A DNA stretch of 14,801 bases, taken from Faecalimonas sp. GTDB lineage: Bacteria > Bacillota_A > Clostridia > Lachnospirales > Lachnospiraceae. The position numbers and the translations under genes were made by a program. The stretch spans positions 1-14,801 of the forward strand of contig JAPFCT010000191.1 of NCBI GenBank assembly GCA_026169575.1. Reading direction: 5' to 3'. The first letter of the stretch is position 1. Each line of letters starts with the position of its first letter. The notes below the pieces were generated by a model. It saw nothing but the letters and a program-made list of their open reading frames with translations. It was not told the DNA's origin and did not search any database. This document shows positions 1 to 7,981 of the stretch, in pieces.

Positions 1-79
1 AAATAACAGTGAAAAATGTCGAAAAGAAATAAAAAATATCAAAAATAAGTAAAAATGAACAAAAGGAACAAAGTTTTTC

Positions 80-108
80 TTTACAATAAATGCAAAGTAT
101 ACTAAGAT
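80..108 (+). promoter_or_regulatory. Putative sigma-A promoter of the first phosphofructokinase
   Basis: A TTTACA -35-like box (80-85) is followed after 17 nt by TAAGAT (103-108), a weak -10 with 4 of 6 consensus bases. An alternative TATACT (98-103) is nearer consensus but only 12 nt from the -35. The flanking DNA is very AT-rich. The promoter is inferred from consensus only. Confidence 0.4.
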
Positions 109-140
109 AAGGGTATTGACAAACGAACTGGAGGGATATG

Positions 141-1379
141 ATGAAAGGGAATGTGATCGTAGGACAATCAGGAGGTCCGACAGCGGCAATTAATTCTAGT
201 CTTGCCGGTGTTTACTGCACTGCGAGAGAGCGTGGGGCGAAAAAAGTTTATGGGATGCTGCATGGGATCCAGGGGCTGATGGAAGGAAAGTATGTAGATC
301 TCTCAGACTTTATCAGAAGTGATCTGGATGTAGAACTATTGAGGAGAACGCCGGCTGCATTTTTAGGTTCCTGCCGGTATAAATTGCCGGAGATCCATGA
401 GAATCAGGAAGTTTATGAGAAGATTTTTGATATTCTGGAAGAACTGGACATCGAATGTTTTATCTATATCGGTGGAAATGATTCCATGGATACAATCAAG
501 AAGCTTTATGACTACTCGATGGTAACCGGCCGTGGACATACGAATTTTCTCGGAGTGCCGAAGACGATCGACAATGATCTGGCGCTGACAGATCATACAC
601 CGGGATACGGAAGTGCGGCAAAATATATCGGGACATCGGTAAAAGAGATCATCCGAGACGGACATAGTTTAAGATATGAACATGGTCTTGTAACAATCGT
701 GGAGATCATGGGAAGAAATGCAGGTTGGCTGACCGGTGCGGCAGCGCTCGCAAAAGGCGAAGACTGTGAAGGACCGGATTTGATTTATCTTCCGGAGCTT
801 GTATTTGATGTGGACAAGTTTGTTGCAAAAGTAAGAAAGCTGCTGGAGAAAAAGTATTCCGTTGTCGTTGCAGTTTCTGAAGGAATCAAGACAGCAGACG
901 GAAAGTATGTATGCGAACTTGGATCCAGTGTGGACTTTGTGGATGCGTTTGGACATAAGCAGCTGACCGGAACAGCAAATTATCTGGCGTCTTTGATCGC
1001 GGGCGAGATCGGATGTAAGACAAGAGCGGTAGAACTCAGCACACTCCAGAGAGCGGCATCACACTCTGCTTCGAGAGTAGATATTCTTGAGGCAAGTCAG
1101 GTAGGCGGTGCAGCAGTGAAAGCCGGAGACGAAGGAGACAGCGGAAAGATGGTTGTGATGCTCCGTTTATCTGATGATCCATATCAATGTACGACGGAGG
1201 TAAAGGATGTTCATAAAATTGCAAATGATGAGCGTCTTGTTCCAAGAGAATGGGTAAATAAGGAAGGCACTTATGTGACAGATGAGTTTATTACCTATGT
1301 GCGTCCATTGATCCAGGGGGACGTATCTCCGGTTATGGTAGATGGAATCCCGAGACATCTGTACCGGCCGATCGATTAA
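141..1379 (+). CDS. pfp: Pyrophosphate-type 6-phosphofructokinase, paralog 1
   Basis: Cytosolic glycolytic enzyme phosphorylating fructose 6-phosphate to fructose 1,6-bisphosphate; 412 aa. Visible motifs are the N-terminal GQSGGPTAAIN phosphate-donor loop (residues 8-18), GGNDS (111-115), PKTIDND (140-146) with catalytic Asp144, and MGR (190-192). ATP enzymes carry GGDGS and PGTIDND. The Asp at the Gly104-equivalent position and the Lys of PKTIDND are the classical markers of pyrophosphate use, so I infer PPi as donor; ATP use is not excluded. Two adjacent ATGs are possible. I chose 141 over 138 because GGAGG at 130-134 is then 6 nt away instead of 3, and because it aligns with the paralog's start. 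It has its own AT-rich upstream region and no visible operon partner. A close paralog lies at 3031-4251 on the other strand. Confidence 0.9.
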   Translation: MKGNVIVGQSGGPTAAINSSLAGVYCTARERGAKKVYGMLHGIQGLMEGKYVDLSDFIRSDLDVELLRRTPAAFLGSCRYKLPEIHENQEVYEKIFDILEELDIECFIYIGGNDSMDTIKKLYDYSMVTGRGHTNFLGVPKTIDNDLALTDHTPGYGSAAKYIGTSVKEIIRDGHSLRYEHGLVTIVEIMGRNAGWLTGAAALAKGEDCEGPDLIYLPELVFDVDKFVAKVRKLLEKKYSVVVAVSEGIKTADGKYVCELGSSVDFVDAFGHKQLTGTANYLASLIAGEIGCKTRAVELSTLQRAASHSASRVDILEASQVGGAAVKAGDEGDSGKMVVMLRLSDDPYQCTTEVKDVHKIANDERLVPREWVNKEGTYVTDEFITYVRPLIQGDVSPVMVDGIPRHLYRPID

Positions 1380-1403
1380 TGAAAAGAAGATCTTTCAAAG
1401 AAT

Positions 1404-1417
1404 TGCGCAGCTGCGCA
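1404..1417. repeat. Perfect 14-bp palindrome after the phosphofructokinase gene
   Basis: TGCGCAGCTGCGCA is a perfect palindrome 25 nt after the stop codon. It has no loop, so it is more likely a protein site or part of a larger fold than a terminator. Its function is unknown. Confidence 0.4.
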
Positions 1418-1425
1418 TATCATAT

Positions 1426-1453
1426 GGCAGTCTCTCTGTGTTGGGAGGCTGCC
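1426..1453 (+). terminator. Possible weak terminator hairpin after phosphofructokinase 1
   Basis: An 11-bp stem with some G-T pairs (GGCAGTCTCTC with GGGAGGCTGCC) closes a 6-nt TGTGTT loop. The bases after it (TCATAAAAAC) are not a T-run, so intrinsic termination is doubtful. It may instead be a 3' processing or RNA-stability structure. Confidence 0.35.
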
Positions 1454-1638
1454 TCATAAAAACATTTCTAACAGAGTGCATGTTTTTGTCAGCACAGAAT
1501 TCTTAGCTTTATCTAAGATATTAAAAACTCCTTATTTGGGCTGTGGGGAGTGTCAAGTCTACGGTGTGCATCCCAGGTGGTGCAGACAGATCCAGTGATT
1601 CCGATGAAACAACAAAAGATGGTAAAAGAGAAGGGGGC

Positions 1639-2808
1639 ATGTTCTTGCAAAAGAAAGAGTATGACATTATTAAAATGGTACAGCATGGGAAATATTGCGA
1701 GCGGATTCAGGATACGGTGTCCGGACAGCAGCTGATCTACTGGGTAAAGTATCATCCGCAGGTAGAGAAAGAATCATTATGGCAGCTGATCCGTAACCTG
1801 CTTTTGCAGATCACATGGTTCCATAAACATGGGGAGAAGCAGACTTATGGGTATTTAACACCATACAGTGTCATCGTAAAGGAGGACGGGGAGATCTATC
1901 TTCTGGATACGGAAGCAGAAGACAGCAGACAGATCATGCGACAGATCCAGAGCAGAACGGTGAGAAACTATTTTGTCAATGCGGAGATTTACCGTCAGAA
2001 AGGAATTTGTGAGGCTGCAGATATTTATGGATTCGGGAAGACGGTTCAATATTTGCTGTCGCAGAGTGAAACAAATCCTCCGCTTACCAAAAGAGAAGAG
2101 TATCGACTGGCAAAAATGATCCAGAACTGTCTGGAGTCAGATGGAGAAAAAGGATTTACCGATTTTCAGACCGTGCAGAAGTATTTTTTGAAATGGCATG
2201 TGAGAGGAAGCGGAGGTGAAGTGAAAAAGAAAACAGAGATCATAGGTCTTGTCTGTGCGGCTGGCATCCTTTTATGGGCTGTCATAGGACAAATATTACC
2301 CGGGGCATCAGAGGGAGCGGTGACGGCTGTGAAAGAAAGGGAAAATACTGTGCAGAAAAAAGGGAGAAAAACAGATGGTGATACGGCAGACACGGAAGAA
2401 GGAGAAAAGACGGAAAGATCTGAAAAGCTGAGTGATGCAAAAGAAGATAATCAGATTGTGTACAAGATTCTTGAGGGAGAAAAAACAGTGGAGGGACAGA
2501 TCGCGGCGATGGAAAAGTATCTGGAAGGGGTTTCTGACGATCTGGAAAAGGAAGAGATGTTCTTATGCCTGATACAGTATTATGAAGGGGAAGAAAAGAT
2601 GGATGAGGCGGCAGAAATATGCAGGAAAGCCAGAAGAATGTTTCCGCACTCGGAATCACTTGCACTAAAATATCTGGAAGTGATATGGAAAGTGAAGGGA
2701 GTGGAGCCGGAAATGAAAGAGCGGGCGACAAAAAATGTGATCCAGGAACTGCCGGAACTTCAGAATACAGAGACATTTCGGACATTGAAGCAGGCATATG
2801 GATTCTGA
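1639..2808 (+). CDS. Membrane-anchored pseudokinase with TPR-like C-terminus
   Basis: 389 aa, not assigned to a named gene. Residues 1-187 have a eukaryotic-type Ser/Thr kinase fold pattern. GYLTPYSVIV (71-80) sits where the catalytic loop HRDxKPxN should be but lacks the catalytic Asp. LLDTEA (88-93) replaces the DFG segment, and ADIYGFGKTVQYLL (127-140) matches the helix after the activation segment. I infer it is catalytically dead. KKK at 196-198 precedes one hydrophobic segment (about 201-220), giving a cytosolic N-terminus. A charged low-complexity linker (about 225-270) leads to helical, TPR-like repeats (about 275-385) outside the membrane. EssB/YukC of type VII secretion has a comparable pseudokinase-TM-exterior layout, but no secretion genes are nearby, so no function is claimed. 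ATG 1639 follows a purine-rich GAGAAGG; the frame extends upstream to a GTG at 1543, without kinase-like sequence. Confidence 0.75.
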   Translation: MFLQKKEYDIIKMVQHGKYCERIQDTVSGQQLIYWVKYHPQVEKESLWQLIRNLLLQITWFHKHGEKQTYGYLTPYSVIVKEDGEIYLLDTEAEDSRQIMRQIQSRTVRNYFVNAEIYRQKGICEAADIYGFGKTVQYLLSQSETNPPLTKREEYRLAKMIQNCLESDGEKGFTDFQTVQKYFLKWHVRGSGGEVKKKTEIIGLVCAAGILLWAVIGQILPGASEGAVTAVKERENTVQKKGRKTDGDTADTEEGEKTERSEKLSDAKEDNQIVYKILEGEKTVEGQIAAMEKYLEGVSDDLEKEEMFLCLIQYYEGEEKMDEAAEICRKARRMFPHSESLALKYLEVIWKVKGVEPEMKERATKNVIQELPELQNTETFRTLKQAYGF

Positions 2809-2812
2809 TAAA

Positions 2813-2868
2813 GAAAAAAACTCCCTGAAAAGGGAGGATGCCAGATGGTACGGATACGCATCTGGCAT
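2813..2868 (-). terminator. Intrinsic terminator for the minus-strand phosphofructokinase
   Basis: Read on the minus strand, a 10-bp hairpin (ATGCCAGATG/CATCTGGCAT, 2838-2868) is followed by a perfect 6-bp hairpin CTCCCT/AGGGAG with a 4-nt loop (2821-2836) and then a T-run of seven. It lies about 165 nt after the stop of the gene at 3031-4251. On the plus strand it sits 12 nt after the pseudokinase stop, where the hairpins may also protect or weakly terminate that transcript. Confidence 0.7.
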
Positions 2869-3030
2869 GTATTATGAAAAAGTTTTTCTAAAGTATGTTA
2901 ATACTGTTAACGTCTGTTTCAAATGTTGTTTCATTTGATAGTCTTAGTATATGACATAGAAATGAAGAAATCATGTGAATCAAATGAAAAAAATTTGAAA
3001 GAAATATGAACAAAATATGAATGGAAATAA

Positions 3031-4251
3031 CTATTTGCGGAAAGCAAATGCCGGAAGCCCATTTTCAAATGGTACTTCTACATTTCCCTGGATCAATGGA
3101 AGGGCATAACGGATGAATTCCTCCCCAATGTCAGATCCATCCTTTGTGATCCATGACAGTGGGACTCCTTTTTCTTGATTACAGATATTATTTACATCGG
3201 CAGTTGTACAAGTCAGTTTATACGGAGCATCGCCTATTCGCTGGAAAGATACCATTTTTCCGGTCTCACCCCGTAGTGCGGCCTGGACCCCGTAAGTTCC
3301 GGCATAGACAGCCTCATTTAAGTCTGTTGCAGAGAGGCAGGCAGAGGAACATCTCTGACTGACATTGAGCTCTACGGAGCGGACTTTGATGCCAAGGCGT
3401 TCTTTTACGAGGTTTTCCAGATATTTTCCAGAGCCGGTAAGCATCTTGTGACCAAAGTTATCGACTCCGACATCACTTGCATATTCACATACAAAAGTAC
3501 CATTTCCATCATTGATCCCTTCAGAGATACATACGACGAGGTTCGGGGTCATCTCCAGTGCTTCCGCCACTTTCTGTATGAAAGCATCCTGATCGAAAGC
3601 GACTTCCGGAAGGTAGATCAGAACTGGATTGTCGTTTTCAAATTTGCGGGCAAGGACACTTGCGGCAGTCAGCCATCCGGCATGACGGCCCATGATCTCT
3701 ACGATCGTCACTGATTTTTTATTGTCGTAGACAGAAGCATCGATGGCAATCTCGCGTACGGTGGAAGCTACGTATTTTGCAGCGCTTCCAAAGCCCGGCG
3801 TATGGTCAGTCTCGACAAGGTCATTGTCGATCGTCTTTGGAATACCGATAAAACGAATATCGCTCTGGACAGAGGCTGCATAGCGGGAAAGCTTGCTTAC
3901 CGTATCCATAGAGTCATTTCCGCCGATATAGAAGAAATATCCGATATTTTTATCGGCAAATTTTTCAAATAATTTCGGGTAGACGGCATCTGTCAGATCT
4001 TCCGGCAGTTTATAGCGGCAGGATCCAAGATACGCTCCAGGAGTTGTCCGGATACGTTCTAACTCTCCGCTCTCCGAAAGGGGACGCATGTCCATGATCT
4101 GGTCATTTAAGAACCCTTCAATCCCATTGACCATTCCAAAGACAGTATCGACGGTGTCAGTCTGGCGAAGACCTTCTGTCACAACACCGTAAAGGCTTCC
4201 GTTGATCACGGCAGTTGGTCCGCCGGACTGTCCTACAATTATATTTTTCAT
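3031..4251 (-). CDS. pfp: Pyrophosphate-type 6-phosphofructokinase, paralog 2
   Basis: 406 aa, the same enzyme class as the gene at 141-1379 and clearly its paralog along the whole length. It shares GQSGGPTAVIN (7-17), LGSCRYKLPE (75-84), GGNDSMDT (110-117), PKTIDND (138-144, catalytic Asp142), MGR (187-189) and PLIQGNV near the C-terminus. The Asp in GGNDS and the Lys in PKTIDND suggest PPi as phosphoryl donor, by family knowledge. The start is ATG at 4249-4251, because GGAGG sits 8 nt upstream. The longer frame from 4266 would place that ribosome binding site inside the gene. It is transcribed from its own promoter (4285-4313), divergent from the glycosyltransferase, and ends toward the pseudokinase. 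Why two copies are kept close together is not evident; different regulation or effectors are possible. Confidence 0.9.
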   Translation of the reverse strand: MKNIIVGQSGGPTAVINGSLYGVVTEGLRQTDTVDTVFGMVNGIEGFLNDQIMDMRPLSESGELERIRTTPGAYLGSCRYKLPEDLTDAVYPKLFEKFADKNIGYFFYIGGNDSMDTVSKLSRYAASVQSDIRFIGIPKTIDNDLVETDHTPGFGSAAKYVASTVREIAIDASVYDNKKSVTIVEIMGRHAGWLTAASVLARKFENDNPVLIYLPEVAFDQDAFIQKVAEALEMTPNLVVCISEGINDGNGTFVCEYASDVGVDNFGHKMLTGSGKYLENLVKERLGIKVRSVELNVSQRCSSACLSATDLNEAVYAGTYGVQAALRGETGKMVSFQRIGDAPYKLTCTTADVNNICNQEKGVPLSWITKDGSDIGEEFIRYALPLIQGNVEVPFENGLPAFAFRK

Positions 4252-4284
4252 GTGAATTACCTCCAAAAAAATGATTATGCTTCT

Positions 4285-4313
4285 ACTATATCGGAAATAT
4301 AAGGAATTTACAA
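4285..4313 (-). promoter_or_regulatory. Promoter of phosphofructokinase paralog 2
   Basis: On the minus strand, TTGTAA (4308-4313) is followed after 17 nt by TATAGT (4285-4290), matching sigma-A boxes at 4/6 and 5/6. It lies just upstream of the GGAGG ribosome binding site. It is arranged back to back with the glycosyltransferase promoter, only 8 nt apart. Confidence 0.55.
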
Positions 4314-4321
4314 TATAGCTG

Positions 4322-4350
4322 TTGGAAAATATGAGGAAATGGATTATACT
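4322..4350 (+). promoter_or_regulatory. Promoter of the glycosyltransferase gene
   Basis: TTGGAA (4322-4327), 17 nt and TATACT (4345-4350) give 4/6 and 5/6 matches to sigma-A boxes. The expected transcription start is near 4357. This is why I reject the in-frame ATG at 4339, which lies upstream of that start and has no Shine-Dalgarno sequence. Confidence 0.5.
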
Positions 4351-4383
4351 ATGGACAGACTGAAAATAAATGAGGTGAACGAA

Positions 4384-5400
4384 ATGAAATATTTATCCAT
4401 TGCGATTCCATGTTACAATTCGGAGGCTTATATGGACCGGGCAGTACAGTCACTTCTTCCAGGGGGAGAAGATGTGGAGATCATTATTGTAAATGACGGA
4501 TCGACCGACCGTACACTAGAGATTGCAAGAAGGTATGAAAAAGAGTATCCGACCATTGTAAAGGTGGTGGACAAAGAGAACGGGGGACATGGAGACGCAG
4601 TGAATGAAGGGCTGAACCATGCGTCCGGTATGTACTTTAAAGTGGTAGACAGTGATGACTGGGTGGAAGAGACTGCATTGGAGAAGATCCTGGATGTACT
4701 GAAAGGATGGTATCAGCAGGGAAGTCTGACAGACATGCTTATCTCCAACTATGTTTATGAGAAAGTCGGAGTGAAGCATAAGAAAGTGATCCATTATCGA
4801 AATGTGCTTCCCCAGGATCGGATCATCACATGGGGAGATATCGGAAGATTCCGGCTGTCACAGTATATTTTAATGCACTCGGTGATCTACCGGACAGAAC
4901 TGTTGAGAAATTGTGGATTAAAACTGCCGAAACATACATTTTATGTGGATAACATTTATGTGTATTATCCGCTTCCGCATGTTACATCACTGTACTATCT
5001 TGATGTGGATTTTTACCGGTATTTTATCGGGCGGGAAGACCAGTCTGTCAATGAAAAAAATATGATCAGGCGGATCGACCAGCAGCTTTATGTGACAAGA
5101 ACGATGATCGATATGTATTCTATGAGGAAGATTTCCAGCAGAAAACTGAGAAACTATATGATCAACTATCTTGCGATCATGATGACGGTATCTTCGATCA
5201 TTCTGATCCGATCTAAGACAGAAGAAAATCTGGAAAAGAAAAAGGCGCTCTGGAAGTATCTGAAGGAAGTCGATTACCGGGTATACTGGAAGATCCGATA
5301 CAGTATTATGGGTCAGACGATGAACCTTCCGGGAAATTCAGGAAGAAAAGTGTCCGTGCTTGCATATGAGGTGGCGAGAAGGATCATTGGCTTTAATTAG
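4384..5400 (+). CDS. Family 2 glycosyltransferase
   Basis: 338 aa. The N-terminal GT-A domain starts with LSIAIPCYN (4-12), then IIIVNDGSTD (33-42) for nucleotide-sugar binding and VVDSDDW (87-93), carrying the DXD-type metal-binding motif. It most likely transfers a sugar from an NDP-sugar to a cell-surface polysaccharide or lipid on the inner face of the membrane. Substrate and linkage cannot be read from sequence. The second half is specific to the subfamily and basic (pattern RKISSRKLRNYM near 248-259). It includes one hydrophobic stretch (about 260-275) that may attach to the membrane; no certain multi-span anchor is seen. The start at 4384 follows GAGGTG with 6-nt spacing; the longer frame from 4339 has no ribosome binding site. 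It stands alone rather than in a polysaccharide cluster. Confidence 0.85.
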   Translation: MKYLSIAIPCYNSEAYMDRAVQSLLPGGEDVEIIIVNDGSTDRTLEIARRYEKEYPTIVKVVDKENGGHGDAVNEGLNHASGMYFKVVDSDDWVEETALEKILDVLKGWYQQGSLTDMLISNYVYEKVGVKHKKVIHYRNVLPQDRIITWGDIGRFRLSQYILMHSVIYRTELLRNCGLKLPKHTFYVDNIYVYYPLPHVTSLYYLDVDFYRYFIGREDQSVNEKNMIRRIDQQLYVTRTMIDMYSMRKISSRKLRNYMINYLAIMMTVSSIILIRSKTEENLEKKKALWKYLKEVDYRVYWKIRYSIMGQTMNLPGNSGRKVSVLAYEVARRIIGFN

Positions 5401-5413
5401 GCGCAGCGTGTTT

Positions 5414-5440
5414 TTGAAAATGGGATCATAGATGTATAAA
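5414..5440 (+). promoter_or_regulatory. Possible promoter of the rubrerythrin gene
   Basis: TTGAAA (5414-5419) and TATAAA (5435-5440) each match 5 of 6 consensus bases, but the spacer is only 15 nt. No clear PerR-type palindrome is visible in the 118-bp gap, although PerR control is common for this family. Confidence 0.35.
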
Positions 5441-5518
5441 AGATATTTCACAGTACATACTTCTGAGTGACGTGGTGGAGGAACTGCGAAAAATCCAGAA
5501 AGAAAGAGGGAGAGAATC

Positions 5519-6151
5519 ATGGTACAGAGTCTGAAAAACAGCAAAACAAAGGAAAATCTCATGAAAGCATTTGCGGGAGAAAGTCAGGCAAGAAACCGCT
5601 ATACATTTGGATCAGAACTTGCAAGAAAGCAGGGACTGTACGCGATTGAAAAGATTTTTCTGTTTACGGCGGAGCAGGAGCGGGCGCACGCAGAGCGTTT
5701 TTATGAATTGTTAAAAGAAATGACCGGAGAAACGATTGAAATTCACGCGGGATATCCGATCGATGACAATGAGAACATCATTGAAGCTTTAAAAGCAGCG
5801 CAGCATAATGAGTTTGAGGAAGCAGATGATGTTTATCAGGTATTTGCGGAAACTGCAAAAGAAGAAGGATTTTTAGAGGTTGCTTCTGCTTTTATCCAGA
5901 TTGCTGAAGTAGAAAAGCTGCATGGGAGAAGGTTTTCAAAGATTGCAAGACTTTTGGAGGATGGAACCTATTTTCGCGCTGCGAAAGAAGGAAAATGGAT
6001 GTGCCTGAATTGTGGACATATTCATTCCGGGGGACAGACACCGGAGATCTGTCCGCTGTGCAGACATGAAAAAGGGTATTTTATTCCATTATCACTGGCG
6101 CCGTATACGGGTACGCTGATGGGAAGTGAAGAAGAAAAGGATCAGCCGTAG
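5519..6151 (+). CDS. rbr: Rubrerythrin
   Basis: 210 aa cytosolic non-heme iron peroxidase that reduces hydrogen peroxide in anaerobes. The ferritin-like four-helix domain (about 1-145) has all expected diiron ligands in family spacing: Glu21 in AFAGESQARNRY, Glu54 and His57 in EQERAH, Glu98 and Glu101 in NEFEE, and Glu132 with His135 in EVEKLH. A C-terminal rubredoxin-like Fe(SCys)4 domain follows, with CLNC (162-165) and CPLC (178-181). The acidic tail after residue 190 is longer than in compact rubrerythrins. The start ATG at 5519 follows GAGGGAGA. It sits 47 bp before the S8 peptidase, so the two may be co-transcribed, though they share no evident pathway. Electron donors such as rubredoxin or NADH:rubredoxin reductase are not encoded here. 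Confidence 0.95.
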   Translation: MVQSLKNSKTKENLMKAFAGESQARNRYTFGSELARKQGLYAIEKIFLFTAEQERAHAERFYELLKEMTGETIEIHAGYPIDDNENIIEALKAAQHNEFEEADDVYQVFAETAKEEGFLEVASAFIQIAEVEKLHGRRFSKIARLLEDGTYFRAAKEGKWMCLNCGHIHSGGQTPEICPLCRHEKGYFIPLSLAPYTGTLMGSEEEKDQP

Positions 6152-6198
6152 ATGTATTTTTGCCGTTGCACCTGAATAAAGTGTGATGGGGTGATAGT

Positions 6199-7932
6199 AT
6201 GGCAGATCAGAAAATTGAAAATCTGTTGAATCTTGCATTGAGTGTCAGTGAGGAAGAACGAGAAAAGTCTCTGGAACTCGATGTTGGATATTATCCGGTC
6301 GCAAGGACGTGGGAAGTTATCATAAAATATTCAGGAACACTTGAGCAGGTTCGTGGAATCGCAGAGAGTGTTGTAGAGTTAAGCAATGAATTTGCGATTG
6401 TGACGATCCGGGAAGAACGACTGGAAACTTTGTCCGAGATTGCGGAAGTAGAATATATTGAGAAGCCAAAGAGATTGTTTTTTCAAGTGGAAAATGGGAG
6501 AAGGGTGTCCTGCATCACATCGGTGCAGGTACGCCCTCCAAAACTTTTTGGGGAAGGAGTACTGGTCGCAGTTATTGATTCGGGGATTGATTATGCAAAT
6601 CCAGATTTTCGCAAAGAAGATGGAACAACAAGGATCTATGCATTGTGGGATCAGACAATCCCGGGAAATCCACCTGAGGGCTATGTGCAGGGAACAGAAT
6701 ATACAAGAGAACAGATTGATGAAGCACTGCAGCAGGCAAGCCGGACAGAACAGATGAAAATCGTGCCAAGCGAGGACAGATCCGGTCATGGGACTGCTGT
6801 GGCAGGGATTGCAGTGGGCAATGGAAGAGGAAGTGAGGGACAACGTTATCGGGGTGTCGCATCCGCGAGTGGACTGCTTATTGTGAAACTGGGGACGCCA
6901 AGAGAAGAAGGATTTCCACGGACGACAGAATTGATGCAGGCGATTGATTATGTCGTGAAAAAGTCACAGCAGATCGGAATGCCGGTTGCGGTCAATATCA
7001 GTTTTGGAAATACATATGGATCTCATACCGGAACAAGTCTTTTGGAACGGTTTATTGCAGATATTGCGAATTTGTGGAAAAGTGTGATCTGTATCGGTAT
7101 GGGAAATGAAGGGGCAAGCGCCGGCCATACATCGGGGATCCTGAGAGAGTATGCGGAGGAGCAGATTCCGCTTGCTGTGCAGGAGCGGGAGACTGCGATC
7201 AATGTGCAGATATGGAAAAGTTATCATGATATTGTGGATATCTCGCTGATTTCGCCGTCAGGTGTGCAGATCGGTCCGATCCCGGAAGTGATCGGTACAC
7301 AACGTTTTGTGATCGGAGACACCGAAATTTTATTGTACTATGGCGAGCCGAGTCCCTTTCATGTCCAGCAGGAAATTTTTATTGAATTTCTTCCGAGAGA
7401 TTCCTACATTACACCAGGGGTCTGGCAGTTTGTTCTGACACCCAGAAAGATTATAACGGGGGAATATGACTTGTGGCTTCCGAGTGAGAATGTATTAAAC
7501 AAGGGCACTGCATTTCGCTATCCGACCGAGAGAGGAACTCTTACAGTTCCATCCACATCCCAGCGGGTGATCAGCGTGGGCGCTTACGATCCGCTGACTT
7601 TTGCATATGCGGATTTTTCGGGAAGAGGAGGAGCTGCAGCATGGGAAGAAGGGAAACCAGATCTGGCAGCGCCGGGAGTGGACATTATGGCGCCGACGCC
7701 GTCTGGAATCTATCAGACCTTTACGGGGACATCATTTGCGACACCATTTGTGATAGGCGCGGCGGCGCTTCTCATGGAGTGGGGAATCGTAAGAGGGAAC
7801 GATCCGTATCTGTATGGGGAAAAAGTAAAGGCATATTTGAGGAGAGGCGCAAGGCCATTGCCGGGATTTGAGGAGTATCCGAATAATCAGGTGGGGTATG
7901 GGGCACTGTGTGTGGAGGCGAGTTTGCCGTAA
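6199..7932 (+). CDS. CspA/B/C-like S8 (subtilisin) family serine peptidase
   Basis: 577 aa subtilase of the clostridial Csp-like type. The catalytic triad is intact: Asp127 in VAVIDSGID, His197 in SGHGTAVAGIA and Ser512 in GTSFATPFV, with oxyanion-hole Asn303 in GMGNEG. Residues about 35-105 resemble a short inhibitor/propeptide domain. A beta-rich insertion between about 325 and 445 (jelly-roll region in Csp structures) separates the oxyanion Asn from the Ser block. There is no signal peptide or membrane segment, as in clostridial Csp proteins, which act in spore germination by processing the cortex hydrolase SleC. That role is inferred from family only: no sleC or second csp gene lies nearby, and many Lachnospiraceae carry several such proteases of unknown substrate. 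GGGGTGATAGT gives the ribosome binding site before ATG 6199. Confidence 0.88.
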   Translation: MADQKIENLLNLALSVSEEEREKSLELDVGYYPVARTWEVIIKYSGTLEQVRGIAESVVELSNEFAIVTIREERLETLSEIAEVEYIEKPKRLFFQVENGRRVSCITSVQVRPPKLFGEGVLVAVIDSGIDYANPDFRKEDGTTRIYALWDQTIPGNPPEGYVQGTEYTREQIDEALQQASRTEQMKIVPSEDRSGHGTAVAGIAVGNGRGSEGQRYRGVASASGLLIVKLGTPREEGFPRTTELMQAIDYVVKKSQQIGMPVAVNISFGNTYGSHTGTSLLERFIADIANLWKSVICIGMGNEGASAGHTSGILREYAEEQIPLAVQERETAINVQIWKSYHDIVDISLISPSGVQIGPIPEVIGTQRFVIGDTEILLYYGEPSPFHVQQEIFIEFLPRDSYITPGVWQFVLTPRKIITGEYDLWLPSENVLNKGTAFRYPTERGTLTVPSTSQRVISVGAYDPLTFAYADFSGRGGAAAWEEGKPDLAAPGVDIMAPTPSGIYQTFTGTSFATPFVIGAAALLMEWGIVRGNDPYLYGEKVKAYLRRGARPLPGFEEYPNNQVGYGALCVEASLP

Positions 7933-7981
7933 TAGAATGTAATAAAAATAGTGAAATTTTGTGTTGTTGGAACAAAGACAA

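Larger units (their letters stand above)
1380..1638 (+). other. Structured intergenic region, no gene recognised
   Basis: This 259-bp gap lies between phosphofructokinase 1 and the pseudokinase. Besides the palindrome (1404-1417) and hairpin (1426-1453) it has two more hairpins. AAAAACAT pairs with ATGTTTTT around 1459-1487, and TCTTAG pairs with CTAAGA at 1501-1518. The part from about 1545 to 1600 is relatively G-rich and could fold further. No known riboswitch, T-box, 6S, SRP or tmRNA signature is recognised. It could hold a 5' leader of the pseudokinase gene or a small RNA. The frame is open upstream of 1639, but the residues there look non-native. Confidence 0.35.

Noticed and set aside
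1545..1600. T-box-like AGGTGGTGCAG segment upstream of the pseudokinase
   Set aside because: It lacks the conserved T-box core and specifier structure, and the downstream gene is not an amino-acid gene.
2282..2797. Minus-strand 171-codon open frame
   Set aside because: It lies opposite the pseudokinase coding region; its Pro/Ser/Phe-rich translation is typical of an antisense shadow.
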